Made by a program: the position numbers and the translations under genes. From Rhodococcoides kroppenstedtii (lineage in GTDB: Bacteria > Actinomycetota > Actinomycetes > Mycobacteriales > Mycobacteriaceae): a DNA stretch of 64,000 bases. The stretch is taken from the NCBI RefSeq assembly GCF_900111805.1, contig NZ_FOJN01000014.1, positions 1 to 64,000 of the forward strand. The letters are read 5' to 3'. Below are positions 39,544 through 48,201 of this stretch, piece by piece. The first letter of the stretch is position 1; each line of letters opens with the position of its first letter. The notes beneath the pieces were generated by a model. It worked only from the letters and a program-made list of their open reading frames with translations. It was not told the origin of the DNA and did not search any database.

Positions 39544-40161
39544 ATGACTCTCGCCACGAAGGCATTCGCCGGGTTCGACATCGACGGCCACCACGTCCGC
39601 GTGGTCGTCACCGACCCCACGCGCGTCACCGACGCCGCCGCGTTCGCGCGGGCCGAGCTCGACGCCGCCTGCGAGGTCTTCAGCACCGAGCGTTCCACGT
39701 CGGAGTTGCAGCGGCTCAACCGCTCCTTCGGCCGCACCGTCCGCGTCGGCGCTGCGCTCGCCGACCACCTGCGCATCGCCCTCGAGGCCGCCGAGTCCAC
39801 CGACGGCGCCGTCGATCCGGTCCGTGACGCCTCGTTCCGCGAGGTCGAATTCGACGGCACCGCAGTGCGTCTCCCCGGATTCGCCACCCTCGACCTCACC
39901 GCCACCGCACCCGCGGTGGCCGTGGCGCGGGTCGCCGAGACCGTCGCCCGCCGGTTCGGGTGCGGCGTCCTGGTCTCGATGGCCGATCACGTCGCCGCCG
40001 CCGGGCCCGAGCCTGTCCAGGGTTGGCAGATCACCGTCGCGGACGGCACCGACCGCCGCGCCGTCACCCTCGCGTCGGGCAGCGTCGCCCTCACCCGCGA
40101 GGCCGCCGAGGTGGCGCGCCGGGTGGCGGAGCAGGCGGCGGCCGCGGTCTTCGCCGCCTGA
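39544..40161 (+). CDS. ApbE-like protein with degenerate active site
   Basis: A 205-residue protein resembling FAD:protein FMN transferase (ApbE). ELDAACEVFSTERSTSELQRLNR and ALEAAESTDGAVDPV are clear ApbE-family segments. The rest has decayed relative to the family. The usual LDLGxxAKGxAVD reads LDLTATAPAVAVAR, the GGD metal/FAD loop reads SMADH, and the C-terminal HIIDP segment is missing. It is also shorter than ordinary ApbE. Flavinylating activity is therefore unlikely. GGAGG lies 11 bp before the ATG at 39544; GTG 39502 is a possible longer start. It lies between greA and the convergent ilvA. Confidence 0.7.
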   Translation: MTLATKAFAGFDIDGHHVRVVVTDPTRVTDAAAFARAELDAACEVFSTERSTSELQRLNRSFGRTVRVGAALADHLRIALEAAESTDGAVDPVRDASFREVEFDGTAVRLPGFATLDLTATAPAVAVARVAETVARRFGCGVLVSMADHVAAAGPEPVQGWQITVADGTDRRAVTLASGSVALTREAAEVARRVAEQAAAAVFAA

Positions 40162-40194
40162 CCCGGCTCGGCCCGCCCTACTCCTGGACGGCCG

Positions 40195-41412
40195 TCACTC
40201 CTGAACCGCGACCTCGAATCCGGCCGTGGCGAAGGCCGCGAGCACGGCTTCCCGGTGATCCGGTCCTCTCGTCTCCAGGGTCATCACGACCTCCACCTCG
40301 TCCAAAGCGAGACGCCCCGCGGTGCGGGCGTGGACGACGTCGACCACGCTGGCCGCGGCGTCACGAGCCACACCGAGCACGCCGAGCAGTCCGCCGGGCC
40401 GGTCCGGAATCACGATGCGCACCGTGAGGTAGCGACCGGCGGCGCGCAGCCCGTGCGCCACCACATGGGTGAGCAGCAGCGGGTCGATGTTGCCGCCCGA
40501 GAGCACCGCCACCACGGGCCCGTCACCCGGAATTTCCGACGGATGATCCATCAGGGCCGCGACCGCGGCGGCGCCCGCGGCCTCGACGATGAGTTTCGCG
40601 CGCTCCATGCACAGCAGCAGCGCCCGGGACAGGGCGTCCTCGCTGACGGTGAGCATGCGGTCACCGAGCGCGGAGACGTGCGCGAACGGAACGTCGCCCG
40701 GTCGGCCGACGGCGATGCCGTCGGCCATCGTGGACATCCGTTCGGCGGGCGTGGGCGTCCCGGCCGCGAGCGAGCTCGGCCAGGCGGCGGCCTGCGCGGC
40801 CTGCACACCCACCACCGGCACCGTACGCTCGTCGAGCGCGACGGCGGCCGCGATGCCGGCGACCAGTCCGCCGCCCCCGGTGGGGACGACGATGGCTCCC
40901 ACCGACGGCATCTGATCCAGGATCTCCCGACCCACGGTCGCCTGGCCGGCGACGACGTCGAGGTGATCGAACGGGTGGATCAGCACCGCCCCGGTCTCCT
41001 CGGCGAACTCCAGTGCCGCCACCAGCGCGTCGTCCACCGTGGAGCCGACCTGATGGATCTGCGCTCCGTAGGAGCGGGTGGCCACCAGTTTGGGCAGCGG
41101 CGCCCCCTCCGGCATGAACACCGTCGACGCGGCCCCGAGTTCGGCGGCCGCCCAGGCCACCCCCTGCGCGTGGTTGCCGGCGCTGGCGGCGACCACCCCG
41201 CGGGCTCGCTCGGCGTCGGTCAGGCCGGCGATGCGGTTGTACGCGCCGCGCGGCTTGAACGATCCCGTGCGTTGGAGGTTCTCGCACTTGAGCCAGACCT
41301 CACGGCCCGTGCGATCGGACAGGACACGGGAGGCCACCAGGGGTGTGCGGCGCATGACGGGGGCCAGCCGCGCGGTGGCGCGGTCGAGCCCCTCTCGGGT
41401 CAACAGTTCCAT
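40195..41412 (-). CDS. ilvA: Threonine ammonia-lyase (threonine dehydratase)
   Basis: This PLP enzyme deaminates threonine to 2-oxobutanoate, the first step toward isoleucine or a catabolic route. The 405-residue protein carries the PLP Lys53 in LQRTGSFKPRGAYNR, the ASAGNHAQGVAWAA motif and the glycine loop PTGGGGLVAGI. A single ACT-like regulatory domain fills the last 75-80 residues (YLTVRIVIPDRPGGLLGVL). One ACT domain is the layout of many actinobacterial and TdcB-like enzymes. ATG 41412 was chosen. M. tuberculosis carries its ilvA elsewhere, so this looks like an insertion in the otherwise shared gene order. Confidence 0.9.
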   Translation of the reverse strand: MELLTREGLDRATARLAPVMRRTPLVASRVLSDRTGREVWLKCENLQRTGSFKPRGAYNRIAGLTDAERARGVVAASAGNHAQGVAWAAAELGAASTVFMPEGAPLPKLVATRSYGAQIHQVGSTVDDALVAALEFAEETGAVLIHPFDHLDVVAGQATVGREILDQMPSVGAIVVPTGGGGLVAGIAAAVALDERTVPVVGVQAAQAAAWPSSLAAGTPTPAERMSTMADGIAVGRPGDVPFAHVSALGDRMLTVSEDALSRALLLCMERAKLIVEAAGAAAVAALMDHPSEIPGDGPVVAVLSGGNIDPLLLTHVVAHGLRAAGRYLTVRIVIPDRPGGLLGVLGVARDAAASVVDVVHARTAGRLALDEVEVVMTLETRGPDHREAVLAAFATAGFEVAVQE

Positions 41413-41465
41413 GACCCGAACTCTAGAGCCGTCAGACCTGCAGAGCCGTGAGACCTGCAGAGCCG

Positions 41466-42650
41466 TCAGCCCAGCGCGTTCTCCAGGTCGGCCACCAGAT
41501 CCGCCGCGTCCTCGATGCCGACGGAGAGCCGCACAAGATCGTCCGGCACCTCGAGCAGCGATCCGGCCGTCGAGGCGTGGGTCATCGCGCCGGGATGCTC
41601 GATGAGCGACTCGACACCGCCGAGTGATTCGGCCAGCGTGAACACCTCGGTGCGCTTGCACAGGTCCAGGGCCGCCTCGCGGCCGCCCTTCAACCGCACC
41701 GAGACCATGCCGCCGAAGCGGCGCATCTGGCGCGCGGCGACGTCGTGCGACGGGTGCTCCGGCGAGCCCGGGTAGATCACCGACGCGACGGCGGGGTGTC
41801 CCGAGAACAGCTCGACGACACGCTCGGCGTTGTCGCTGTGCTTCTCCATGCGCAGGGCGAGCGTCTTGATGCCGCGCAGCGTCAGGAAGGCGTCGAACGG
41901 TCCGGGCACGCCGCCCGCACCGTTCTGCAGGAAGGCGAACCCGGCGTCGAGCTCCTCGTCGTCGGTGACGAGTGCGCCGCCGACGACGTCCGAGTGGCCA
42001 CCGATGTACTTGGTGGTCGAATGCAGGACGATGTCCGCGCCGAGGGTCAGCGGCTGCTGCAGGTACGGCGAGGCGAAGGTGTTGTCCACCAACAGTTTCG
42101 CACCGGCACCGTGCGCCACCTCGGACAGCGCGGCGATGTCGCCGACGTTGAGGAGCGGGTTGGTCGGCGTCTCGACCCACACCAGCTTGGTGTTCGGTCG
42201 GATGGCCTCGCGCACGGCGTCGACGTCCGAGACCGGCGCCACCGAGTACTCGATGTTCCAGTGCGTGAACACCTTGTCGATGAGGCGGAAGGTGCCGCCG
42301 TACGCGTCGTTCGGGATCACCAGGTGATCGCCCGGCCGCAGGACGGTCCGCAGGGCGCAGTCCGTCGCGGCCATGCCCGACGAGAACGCGCGTCCGTATC
42401 GCCCCTCCTCCAGCGCGGCGAGGTTCGCCTCGAGCGGTCGCCGGGTGGGATTACCGGTGCGCGCGTACTCGAACCCGCTGCGCATTCCGCCGACGCCGTC
42501 CTGGGCGAACGTGCTCGAGGCGTAGATGGGGACGTTGACCGCGCCCGTCAGGGGATCCGGCTCGTATCCGGCGTGCACGGCACGGGTGGCGAATCCCTGC
42601 CCCGCGTTCGTCGACGCGGTCCGATCGGTGGACGCGCTGCTGTCGGTCAT
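41466..42650 (-). CDS. metB: Cystathionine gamma-synthase
   Basis: A 394-residue PLP enzyme of the Cys/Met metabolism family. The PLP lysine is Lys214 in HSTTKYIGGHSDVVGG. Other family segments are YARTGNPTRRPLEANLAALE, FSSGMAATDCAL and VETPTNPLLNVGDI. In mycobacteria the equivalent gene (Rv1079) encodes cystathionine gamma-synthase, which joins cysteine to an activated homoserine; gamma-lyase activity cannot be excluded. ATG 42650 follows GGGAGAGACGAG. It lies 37 bp downstream of cbs on the same strand, so the two form a transsulfuration operon. Confidence 0.93.
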   Translation of the reverse strand: MTDSSASTDRTASTNAGQGFATRAVHAGYEPDPLTGAVNVPIYASSTFAQDGVGGMRSGFEYARTGNPTRRPLEANLAALEEGRYGRAFSSGMAATDCALRTVLRPGDHLVIPNDAYGGTFRLIDKVFTHWNIEYSVAPVSDVDAVREAIRPNTKLVWVETPTNPLLNVGDIAALSEVAHGAGAKLLVDNTFASPYLQQPLTLGADIVLHSTTKYIGGHSDVVGGALVTDDEELDAGFAFLQNGAGGVPGPFDAFLTLRGIKTLALRMEKHSDNAERVVELFSGHPAVASVIYPGSPEHPSHDVAARQMRRFGGMVSVRLKGGREAALDLCKRTEVFTLAESLGGVESLIEHPGAMTHASTAGSLLEVPDDLVRLSVGIEDAADLVADLENALG

Positions 42651-42687
42651 CTCGTCTCTCCCTCGTCGTGTGTCGCTCGTGGCGTGT

Positions 42688-44073
42688 CTAGCTGCCCGCG
42701 CTGACGAACCCGAGCAGATCGTGTCGGGTGATGACCCCGACGGGCTTGCCGTCCTCGACGACCATGACGGCGTCGGTGTCCCCGAGCTGTTTGGTGGCCG
42801 CGGTGACGGACTCGCCCGCACCGATCAACGGGAACGGGGCGCTCATGTGTTCCGACACCGCGTCGGAGAGGGCCGCGCGACCCTCGAACACGGCCGAGAG
42901 CAGATCCCGCTCGCTGACGCTGCCGGCGACCTCACCGGCCATGACCGGCGGCTCCGCCCCGACGACGGGCATCTGCGAGACGCCGTACTCGCGCAGGATC
43001 TCGATGGCGTCGCGCAGCGTTTCCGACGGGTGGGTATGCACGAGGTCCGGCAGCGCGCCGGACTTGCCGCGCAGCACGTCGCCGACGGTCGGCTCGACCT
43101 TCTCGCCCTCGAGGGGCGTGCGCAGGAAGCCGTAGGAGCTCATCCACTTGTCGTTGAAGATCTTGCCGAGGTAGCCGCGGCCACCGTCGGGCAGCAGCAC
43201 CACGACCAGGGCGTCGGGCCCCTCCCGCTCCGCGACCTGCAGAGCCGCCACCATCGCCATGCCGCAGGATCCGCCGACGAGCAGACCTTCCTCACGGGCG
43301 AGGCGGCGCGTCATCTCGAACGAGTCGGCGTCGGAGACGGCGATGATCTCGTCGGGAATCGACGGGTCGTACGCCGACGGCCAGAAGTCCTCACCGACGC
43401 CCTCGACCAGGTAGGGCCGACCCGTGCCGCCCGAGTACACCGAGCCCTCGGGGTCGGCGCCGATGATCTTGACCTTCCCGCCGGACATCTCCTTGAGGTA
43501 GCGACCGGTGCCGGTGATGGTGCCGCCGGTGCCGACGCCCGCCACGAAGTGCGTGATCTTGCCGTCCGTGTCGGCCCAGATCTCGGGTCCGGTGGTCTCG
43601 TAGTGACTCTGCGGCCCGCCGGGGTTGGCGTACTGGTTGGGCTTCCAGGCGCCCTCGATCTCGCGCACCAGGCGATCCGAGACGCTGTAGTAGCTGTTCG
43701 GATCCTCCGGCGCGACGGCGGTCGGGCACACGACCACCTGGGCGCCGTAGGCGCGCAGGACGTTGCGCTTGTCCTCGCCGACCTTGTCCGGGCACACGAA
43801 GACGCACTTGTAGCCGCGTTGCTGCGCGACCAGAGCGAGTCCGACGCCGGTGTTGCCCGACGTCGGCTCGACGATGGTGCCGCCGGGCTTCAGCTCGCCG
43901 GCCGCCTCGGCGGCGTCGATCATCTTCACCGCGATGCGGTCCTTCGAGCTGCCACCCGGGTTGAGATACTCGATCTTGGCCGCCAGCAGGGCCGATCCCG
44001 GGGCCACGACGGTGTTCAGCTTCACCAGCGGGGTGTTGCCGATGAGGTCGACGACGCTGTTCGCAATGCGCAT
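42688..44073 (-). CDS. cbs: Cystathionine beta-synthase
   Basis: Cbs condenses serine with homocysteine to cystathionine. The 461-residue protein has a fold-type II PLP domain with Lys44 in NPGGSSKDRIA, TSGNTGVGLAL, and a GVGTGGTITGTG loop. Two C-terminal CBS domains span about residues 335-461 (EPTVGDVLRGKSGALPDLVH, VMVVEDGKPVGVITRHDLLG). There is no heme-binding N-terminal extension, unlike animal CBS. The ATG at 44073 was chosen because the family begins close to SVVDLIGNTPLV. The equivalent is Rv1077. It is divergent from the SGNH hydrolase gene. Confidence 0.95.
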   Translation of the reverse strand: MRIANSVVDLIGNTPLVKLNTVVAPGSALLAAKIEYLNPGGSSKDRIAVKMIDAAEAAGELKPGGTIVEPTSGNTGVGLALVAQQRGYKCVFVCPDKVGEDKRNVLRAYGAQVVVCPTAVAPEDPNSYYSVSDRLVREIEGAWKPNQYANPGGPQSHYETTGPEIWADTDGKITHFVAGVGTGGTITGTGRYLKEMSGGKVKIIGADPEGSVYSGGTGRPYLVEGVGEDFWPSAYDPSIPDEIIAVSDADSFEMTRRLAREEGLLVGGSCGMAMVAALQVAEREGPDALVVVLLPDGGRGYLGKIFNDKWMSSYGFLRTPLEGEKVEPTVGDVLRGKSGALPDLVHTHPSETLRDAIEILREYGVSQMPVVGAEPPVMAGEVAGSVSERDLLSAVFEGRAALSDAVSEHMSAPFPLIGAGESVTAATKQLGDTDAVMVVEDGKPVGVITRHDLLGFVSAGS

Positions 44074-44104
44074 GTGGCCATCATCCCAGACTCCGGCGCG
44101 CACC

Positions 44105-44110
44105 TAGAAT
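44105..44110 (+). promoter_or_regulatory. Predicted -10 element, leaderless promoter of the SGNH hydrolase gene
   Basis: TAGAAT, close to the TATAAT consensus, with a 7-base spacer to the GTG at 44118. Confidence 0.55.
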
Positions 44111-44117
44111 CGGACAC

Positions 44118-45104
44118 GTGACTGGGCAGGCGGGGCGTTCGAGGCGGAGCGGAACCGGCGGGTGGCGCGGGGCGGCGCGTGCCGGGGCGGCCACAGTGGT
44201 CGCCGGTTCCGGCGCGACGACCCTCTCGTGGGCGGCCTACCGCCATCTACTGGCCCAGGCCGCCGCCGCGCGCACCGTCATCGGCCGCACCACCGCGAAG
44301 CCGCCGGAGGCCGACGGCGTGTACGGGCCGGGCGACGAGCGACCGGAACGGTGGCGCCCCGGCGTGGCCGCGGATCTGCATCTGATGATCTTCGGGGACT
44401 CCACCGCGGCGGGCATGGGCTGCACCGCACCGCAGGAGGTCCCGGGCGTGCTGGTCGCGCGCGGTCTGGCGGACGAGACCGGGAAGCGAATCCGCTTGTC
44501 GACGAAAGCCATTCCCGGCGCGACGTCGAAAGGTCTCGAGGGGCAGGTCGACGCGATGCTGGTGGCGGGCCGGCCGCCGGACGCCGCGGTGATCTTCATC
44601 GGCGCGAACGACGTCACCAAGAAGCACGCCGTCGCGGCGTCGGCGGCGCGATTGGGGACGGCGGTGCGCCGCCTGCGCGCCGAGGGCACCGTCGTCGTGG
44701 TGGGGACCTGCCCGGATCTCGGGGTGGTGACGGCGATCCCGCAGCCGCTGCGCAGCGTCGTCCGCACCTGGGGCCACCGGCTCGCACGGGCCCAGACGTC
44801 GGCGACCCTTGCCGCGGGCGGACATCCCGTCGCCCTCGCGGACCTGCTGGCGCCGGAATTCCTGGCCGCCCCGGATCGCCTGTTCTCCGCGGACCGGTTC
44901 CACCCGTCGGCGGCCGGATACGAACTGGCCGCGCGTCAGATCCTGCCCGTCCTCGCCGCCGCCTTGGGAGAGTGGTCGGGTGGTCCCCTGCCGACGCTGC
45001 CGGCCAGGTCGGAGGTCGCGGAACAGCGCCGGATGGTGTCCCGTCTGACCGCCGCGGCCAACAGACGTGTCCTGCGGTGGGGGCCACGGGTTAGTCTCGA
45101 CTAA
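44118..45104 (+). CDS. SGNH/GDSL-family hydrolase
   Basis: A 328-residue esterase of the SGNH superfamily. Block I with the nucleophile is IFGDSTAAG (Ser95), block III is FIGANDVTKK and block V is DRFHPSAAGYE with the catalytic Asp/His. An N-terminal Arg-rich segment and a weak hydrophobic stretch (residues 17-40, GAARAGAATVVAGSGATTLS) may be a signal or membrane anchor. The position equals M. tuberculosis Rv1075c, an esterase. The GTG start is supported by the leaderless promoter. Confidence 0.9.
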   Translation: MTGQAGRSRRSGTGGWRGAARAGAATVVAGSGATTLSWAAYRHLLAQAAAARTVIGRTTAKPPEADGVYGPGDERPERWRPGVAADLHLMIFGDSTAAGMGCTAPQEVPGVLVARGLADETGKRIRLSTKAIPGATSKGLEGQVDAMLVAGRPPDAAVIFIGANDVTKKHAVAASAARLGTAVRRLRAEGTVVVVGTCPDLGVVTAIPQPLRSVVRTWGHRLARAQTSATLAAGGHPVALADLLAPEFLAAPDRLFSADRFHPSAAGYELAARQILPVLAAALGEWSGGPLPTLPARSEVAEQRRMVSRLTAAANRRVLRWGPRVSLD

Positions 45105-45105
45105 C
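45090..45105. promoter_or_regulatory. Palindrome upstream of the thiolase gene
   Basis: GTTAGTC-TC-GACTAAC is a perfect inverted repeat overlapping the SGNH hydrolase stop, 60 bp before the thiolase ATG. It is placed where a repressor of the thiolase gene might bind. Confidence 0.4.
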
Positions 45106-45164
45106 AGAACCGTGTTCCACTATCGCGTTACACCACCGAGTTGTTCGAAGACGAAGGGAATCCC

Positions 45165-46382
45165 ATGCCAGAGGCCGTGATCGTGTCCGTCGCCCGCTCC
45201 CCCATCGGACGCGCGATGAAGGGGTCGCTCAAGGACATCCGTCCCGACGACCTCGCCGCGCAGATGGTCGCCGCGGCGCTGGCGCAGGTGCCCGCCCTCG
45301 ACCCCACCGAGATCGACGACCTGATCATGGGTGTGGGCCTCCCCGGCGGCGAGCAGGGCTTCAACCTGGGCCGCAACGTCGCGATCCAGCTGGGATACGA
45401 CTTCCTGCCGGGCACCACCATCACGCGGTACTGCTCGTCGTCGCTCCAGACCACCCGCATGGCCCTGCACGCCATCAAGGCGGGCGAGGGCGACGTGTTC
45501 GTCTCCGCCGGCGTCGAGACGGTGTCGCGTTTCGTCAAGGGCACCTCGGACTCCCTCCCCGACACCCACAACCCCATCTACGCCGATGCGCAGGCCCGCA
45601 CCGAGAAGCTGGCGCAGGGTGGACAGACCTGGTCCGACCCCCGCGAGGACGGCCTGCTGCCCGACGCCTACATCGCCATGGGCCAGACGGCGGAGAACGT
45701 CGCCCAGATCACGGGCATCACCCGCGAGGAGCAGGACCACTGGGGCGTGCGGAGCCAGAACCGCGCCGAGGAGGCCATCGCTCGGGGTCACTTCGAGAAC
45801 GAGATCACCCCCGTCACCCTGCCCGACGGCACCGTCGTGTCGACCGACGACGGCCCCCGTGCGGGCACCACGTACGAGAAGATCTCGGGCCTGAAGCCGG
45901 TCTTCCGTCCCGACGGCACCATCACCGCCGGCAACGCGTGCCCGCTGAACGACGGCGCCGCCGCGCTCGTGATCATGTCGGACACCAAGGCGAAAGAGTT
46001 GGGCCTGACCCCGCTGGCGCGCATCGTGTCCACCGGCGTCTCCGGCCTGTCACCCGAGATCATGGGTCTCGGACCGATCGAGGCGTCGAAGAAGGCACTG
46101 GCGTTGGCCGGCAAGACGATCGACGACATCGATCTGGTCGAGATCAACGAGGCGTTCGCGGTGCAGGTCATCGGGTCGGCCCGAGAGTTGAAGATCGACG
46201 AGGACAAGCTCAACGTGTCCGGCGGTGCCATCGCGCTGGGTCACCCGTTCGGTATGACGGGCGCGCGGATCACCGCGACGCTGCTGAACAACCTCCGCGC
46301 GCACGACAAGCAGTTCGGCCTCGAGACCATGTGCGTCGGCGGCGGCCAGGGCATGGCGATGGTGCTCGAGCGCCTCAGCTGA
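45165..46382 (+). CDS. fadA3: Acetyl-CoA C-acyltransferase (thiolase, FadA3-like)
   Basis: A 405-residue thiolase, the same length as M. tuberculosis FadA3 (Rv1074c). The acylated cysteine is Cys90 in TRYCSSSLQTTRMA. The NEAFAVQ, GHPFGMTGARI and MCVGGGQGMAMV motifs provide the other catalytic residues. It probably cleaves 3-ketoacyl-CoA in beta-oxidation. AAGGGAA lies just upstream of the ATG. A palindrome at 45090-45105 may be its operator. A strong hairpin follows before the convergent Bax-inhibitor-like gene. Confidence 0.94.
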   Translation: MPEAVIVSVARSPIGRAMKGSLKDIRPDDLAAQMVAAALAQVPALDPTEIDDLIMGVGLPGGEQGFNLGRNVAIQLGYDFLPGTTITRYCSSSLQTTRMALHAIKAGEGDVFVSAGVETVSRFVKGTSDSLPDTHNPIYADAQARTEKLAQGGQTWSDPREDGLLPDAYIAMGQTAENVAQITGITREEQDHWGVRSQNRAEEAIARGHFENEITPVTLPDGTVVSTDDGPRAGTTYEKISGLKPVFRPDGTITAGNACPLNDGAAALVIMSDTKAKELGLTPLARIVSTGVSGLSPEIMGLGPIEASKKALALAGKTIDDIDLVEINEAFAVQVIGSARELKIDEDKLNVSGGAIALGHPFGMTGARITATLLNNLRAHDKQFGLETMCVGGGQGMAMVLERLS

Positions 46383-46538
46383 CGCGCCGGTCCCACCACC
46401 CGGTTCCCGACCAGGGTTGAAGGCCTCCGGGACCGGGAATGGTGAGGCTCAGGTGCCCCGCTAGCACCCGGCGCCGGTGCGCGAGTCGAGCCCACGGCTC
46501 GGGCATCGCCGTCGCCCGGCGTGCGACTCCCCGAGACG

Positions 46539-46574
46539 ACACCAGCCCCCGACCACGAGGTCGGGGGCTGGTGT
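46539..46574. terminator. Bidirectional terminator between the thiolase and YccA-like genes
   Basis: A perfect 16-bp stem (core CCAGCCCCCGACC / GGTCGGGGGCTGG) with a 4-base loop lies between two convergent genes, 10 bp from the end of the Bax-inhibitor-like gene. Confidence 0.75.
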
Positions 46575-46584
46575 GCGTGTGGAG

Positions 46585-47427
46585 CTAGTCGTTCTGGAAG
46601 TAGCTCAGCAGGCGCAGGATCTCGATGTAGAGCCAGACCAGGGTGATGGTGAGGCCGAGGGCCACGCCCCATGCCGCCTTGGCCGGAGCCTGGGCGCGGA
46701 TGAGCTGGTCCGCCTGATCGAAGTCCAGCAGGAAGCTGAACGCGGCGATACCGATGCAGACGAGGCTGAAGATGATCGCGAGAGTGCCGCCGTCGCGCAG
46801 GCCGAGGCCGCCGGGGGTGAAGAACGACGCGATCAGGTTGCCGAGCATGAGCACGACGACGCCGATGAGAGCGCCGACGACCATACGGGTCAGGCGCGGC
46901 GTCACGCGGATGGCACCGGTCTTGTAGACGACCAGCATGCCGAAGAACACACCGAACGTGCCGAGCACCGCCTGCGCGATGAGTGCGCTGCCTCCGACGC
47001 CGCCGAACTGGATCGAGGTGAACATCAGCGACAGCGCACCGAGGAAGAAGCCCTCGAAGGCCGCGTAGGCGAGCACGATCGCCGGGTTGTCCATCTTGCG
47101 ACCGAAGGTGGCCACGAGGACCAGGACGAACCCGATCAGGCCGCCGCCGATGACGAACATCGGGGCCAGACTCGGATTGTTGCTCGCCATGACGTAGGAG
47201 ATGATCGCCGTCACGGTGAGGACGCCGAGCGTGACACCGGTCTTGGTGACCACGTCGTCGATCGTCATGGCCCGCTGCGAATCCGCGGTGGTGTACGGCT
47301 GCGGGGCCGGCTGACCGAACTGCTGGGTGGCCGCTCCGGCACCGGCGGCGGCCGAACCGAAGGAGGCGTACCCGCCCCCCGTCTGCTTGGGCAGATTGCG
47401 GAACACCGGGTTGCTGGAAGTGCGCAC
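46585..47427 (-). CDS. Bax inhibitor-1/YccA family membrane protein
   Basis: A 280-residue protein with a Gly/Ala/Gln-rich N-terminal 50 residues followed by seven TM helices. The family pattern is visible in the penultimate region (IAAFSFLLDFDQADQLIRAQ), with a di-acidic segment and a final helix LTITLVWLYIEILRLLSYF. BI-1 relatives act as calcium-leak or protease-modulating proteins; the role in actinobacteria is unknown. The GTG at 47427 follows AAAGGGATGAG. The 220-bp upstream region, shared with the DUF5709 gene, shows nothing I can name. Confidence 0.9.
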   Translation of the reverse strand: MRTSSNPVFRNLPKQTGGGYASFGSAAAGAGAATQQFGQPAPQPYTTADSQRAMTIDDVVTKTGVTLGVLTVTAIISYVMASNNPSLAPMFVIGGGLIGFVLVLVATFGRKMDNPAIVLAYAAFEGFFLGALSLMFTSIQFGGVGGSALIAQAVLGTFGVFFGMLVVYKTGAIRVTPRLTRMVVGALIGVVVLMLGNLIASFFTPGGLGLRDGGTLAIIFSLVCIGIAAFSFLLDFDQADQLIRAQAPAKAAWGVALGLTITLVWLYIEILRLLSYFQND

Positions 47428-47647
47428 CGTGTCTCATCCCTTTCGTGTGTGGATCGACTCCGCTCGCCGTCGGCGGCGGTGTCGGTCGCCTGTCGAACCG
47501 TTCAACGCCCGGCCCCGCCGGAGAGTTCCCGGCGGCCGGACATCGATCGGACAAAACGGACTGTACTAGGGCGTGGCCCGCCGAGGCGTGTCGAAGCCCG
47601 AGTGGGGCGTGGGTTTCGCCCCTCGGCCGACCGGAAACAGAACGGGA

Positions 47648-48121
47648 ATGAGTATCGAAGACGGCGGCATCGAAGACGGCCCGGGCGACACCCTCGATCC
47701 GAGCGAGAGCCTGGATTCCGACGAAGTGCGCGGAACCGACGACGTCGACGACGTGGTGACCCCGCCGGACTCCTGGGCCGAGGCGGACAAGTTCGGCACC
47801 ACGGAACGCGAGGCGCGCGAGGGCGAGTCCCTGGACCAGAAGCTCGCCGAGGAGGTCCCCGACGTCCAACCCGAGGACGCACCCGACGTCCCCGTCGCGG
47901 CAACGCCCGACGACGACCTGACGGAAGAGCTCGTCGACCGCGTCGTCGACAGTCCCGACGAGAACGACTACATCGCCGGGGCCGACGGCGGCGACGGGAC
48001 CGACGCGGCGGACCCGGAGAAGGACGCCGAGATCGTCGACGGCGTCGTGGTGGAGAACTCGGCGTCGCACCGAGGACAGATCGACGGCACCCCCGAGGAC
48101 GCGGGGTCCTTCTTCGAGTGA
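47648..48121 (+). CDS. DUF5709 acidic protein
   Basis: A 157-residue, strongly acidic, probably disordered protein of the actinobacterial DUF5709 family. Typical features are DTLDPSESLDSDEV at the start, TPPDSWAEADKFGTTEREA and the GESLDQKLAEEVPDV segment. Asp and Glu make up roughly a third of the residues. There is no TM helix or signal peptide. The ATG at 47648 was chosen, since longer forms add an Arg-rich segment of different composition. Function is unknown. It converges on the methyltransferase gene across a tandem repeat. Confidence 0.82.
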   Translation: MSIEDGGIEDGPGDTLDPSESLDSDEVRGTDDVDDVVTPPDSWAEADKFGTTEREAREGESLDQKLAEEVPDVQPEDAPDVPVAATPDDDLTEELVDRVVDSPDENDYIAGADGGDGTDAADPEKDAEIVDGVVVENSASHRGQIDGTPEDAGSFFE

Positions 48122-48123
48122 CC

Positions 48124-48201
48124 CGTCACACCCGCACGCTGCGCGTGACCGTTACACCCGCACGCTGCGCGTGACCGTCACACCCGCACGCTCCGCGTGA
48201 C
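48124..48201. repeat. Three tandem 26-bp repeats at the end of the methyltransferase gene
   Basis: Three adjacent 26-bp units (48124-48149, 48150-48175, 48176-48201) differ by one base each from a common sequence containing CACACCCGCACGCT. Read on the reverse strand, each encodes VTRSVRV plus a stop. Because 26 is not a multiple of three, the three units present that ending in all three frames. The functional stop at 48178 is in the third unit. Confidence 0.95.

Noticed and set aside
40195..42180. A long frame joining ilvA with sequence antisense or out of frame to metB
   Set aside because: IlvA begins at ATG 41412; the extension is Arg-rich and lies inside metB in another frame.
45107..45119. 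A KstR operator before the FadA3-like gene
   Set aside because: KstR sites have AAC and GTT two bases apart; here three bases separate them.
48124..48201. CRISPR array
   Set aside because: The three units touch without spacers and are not accompanied by cas genes.
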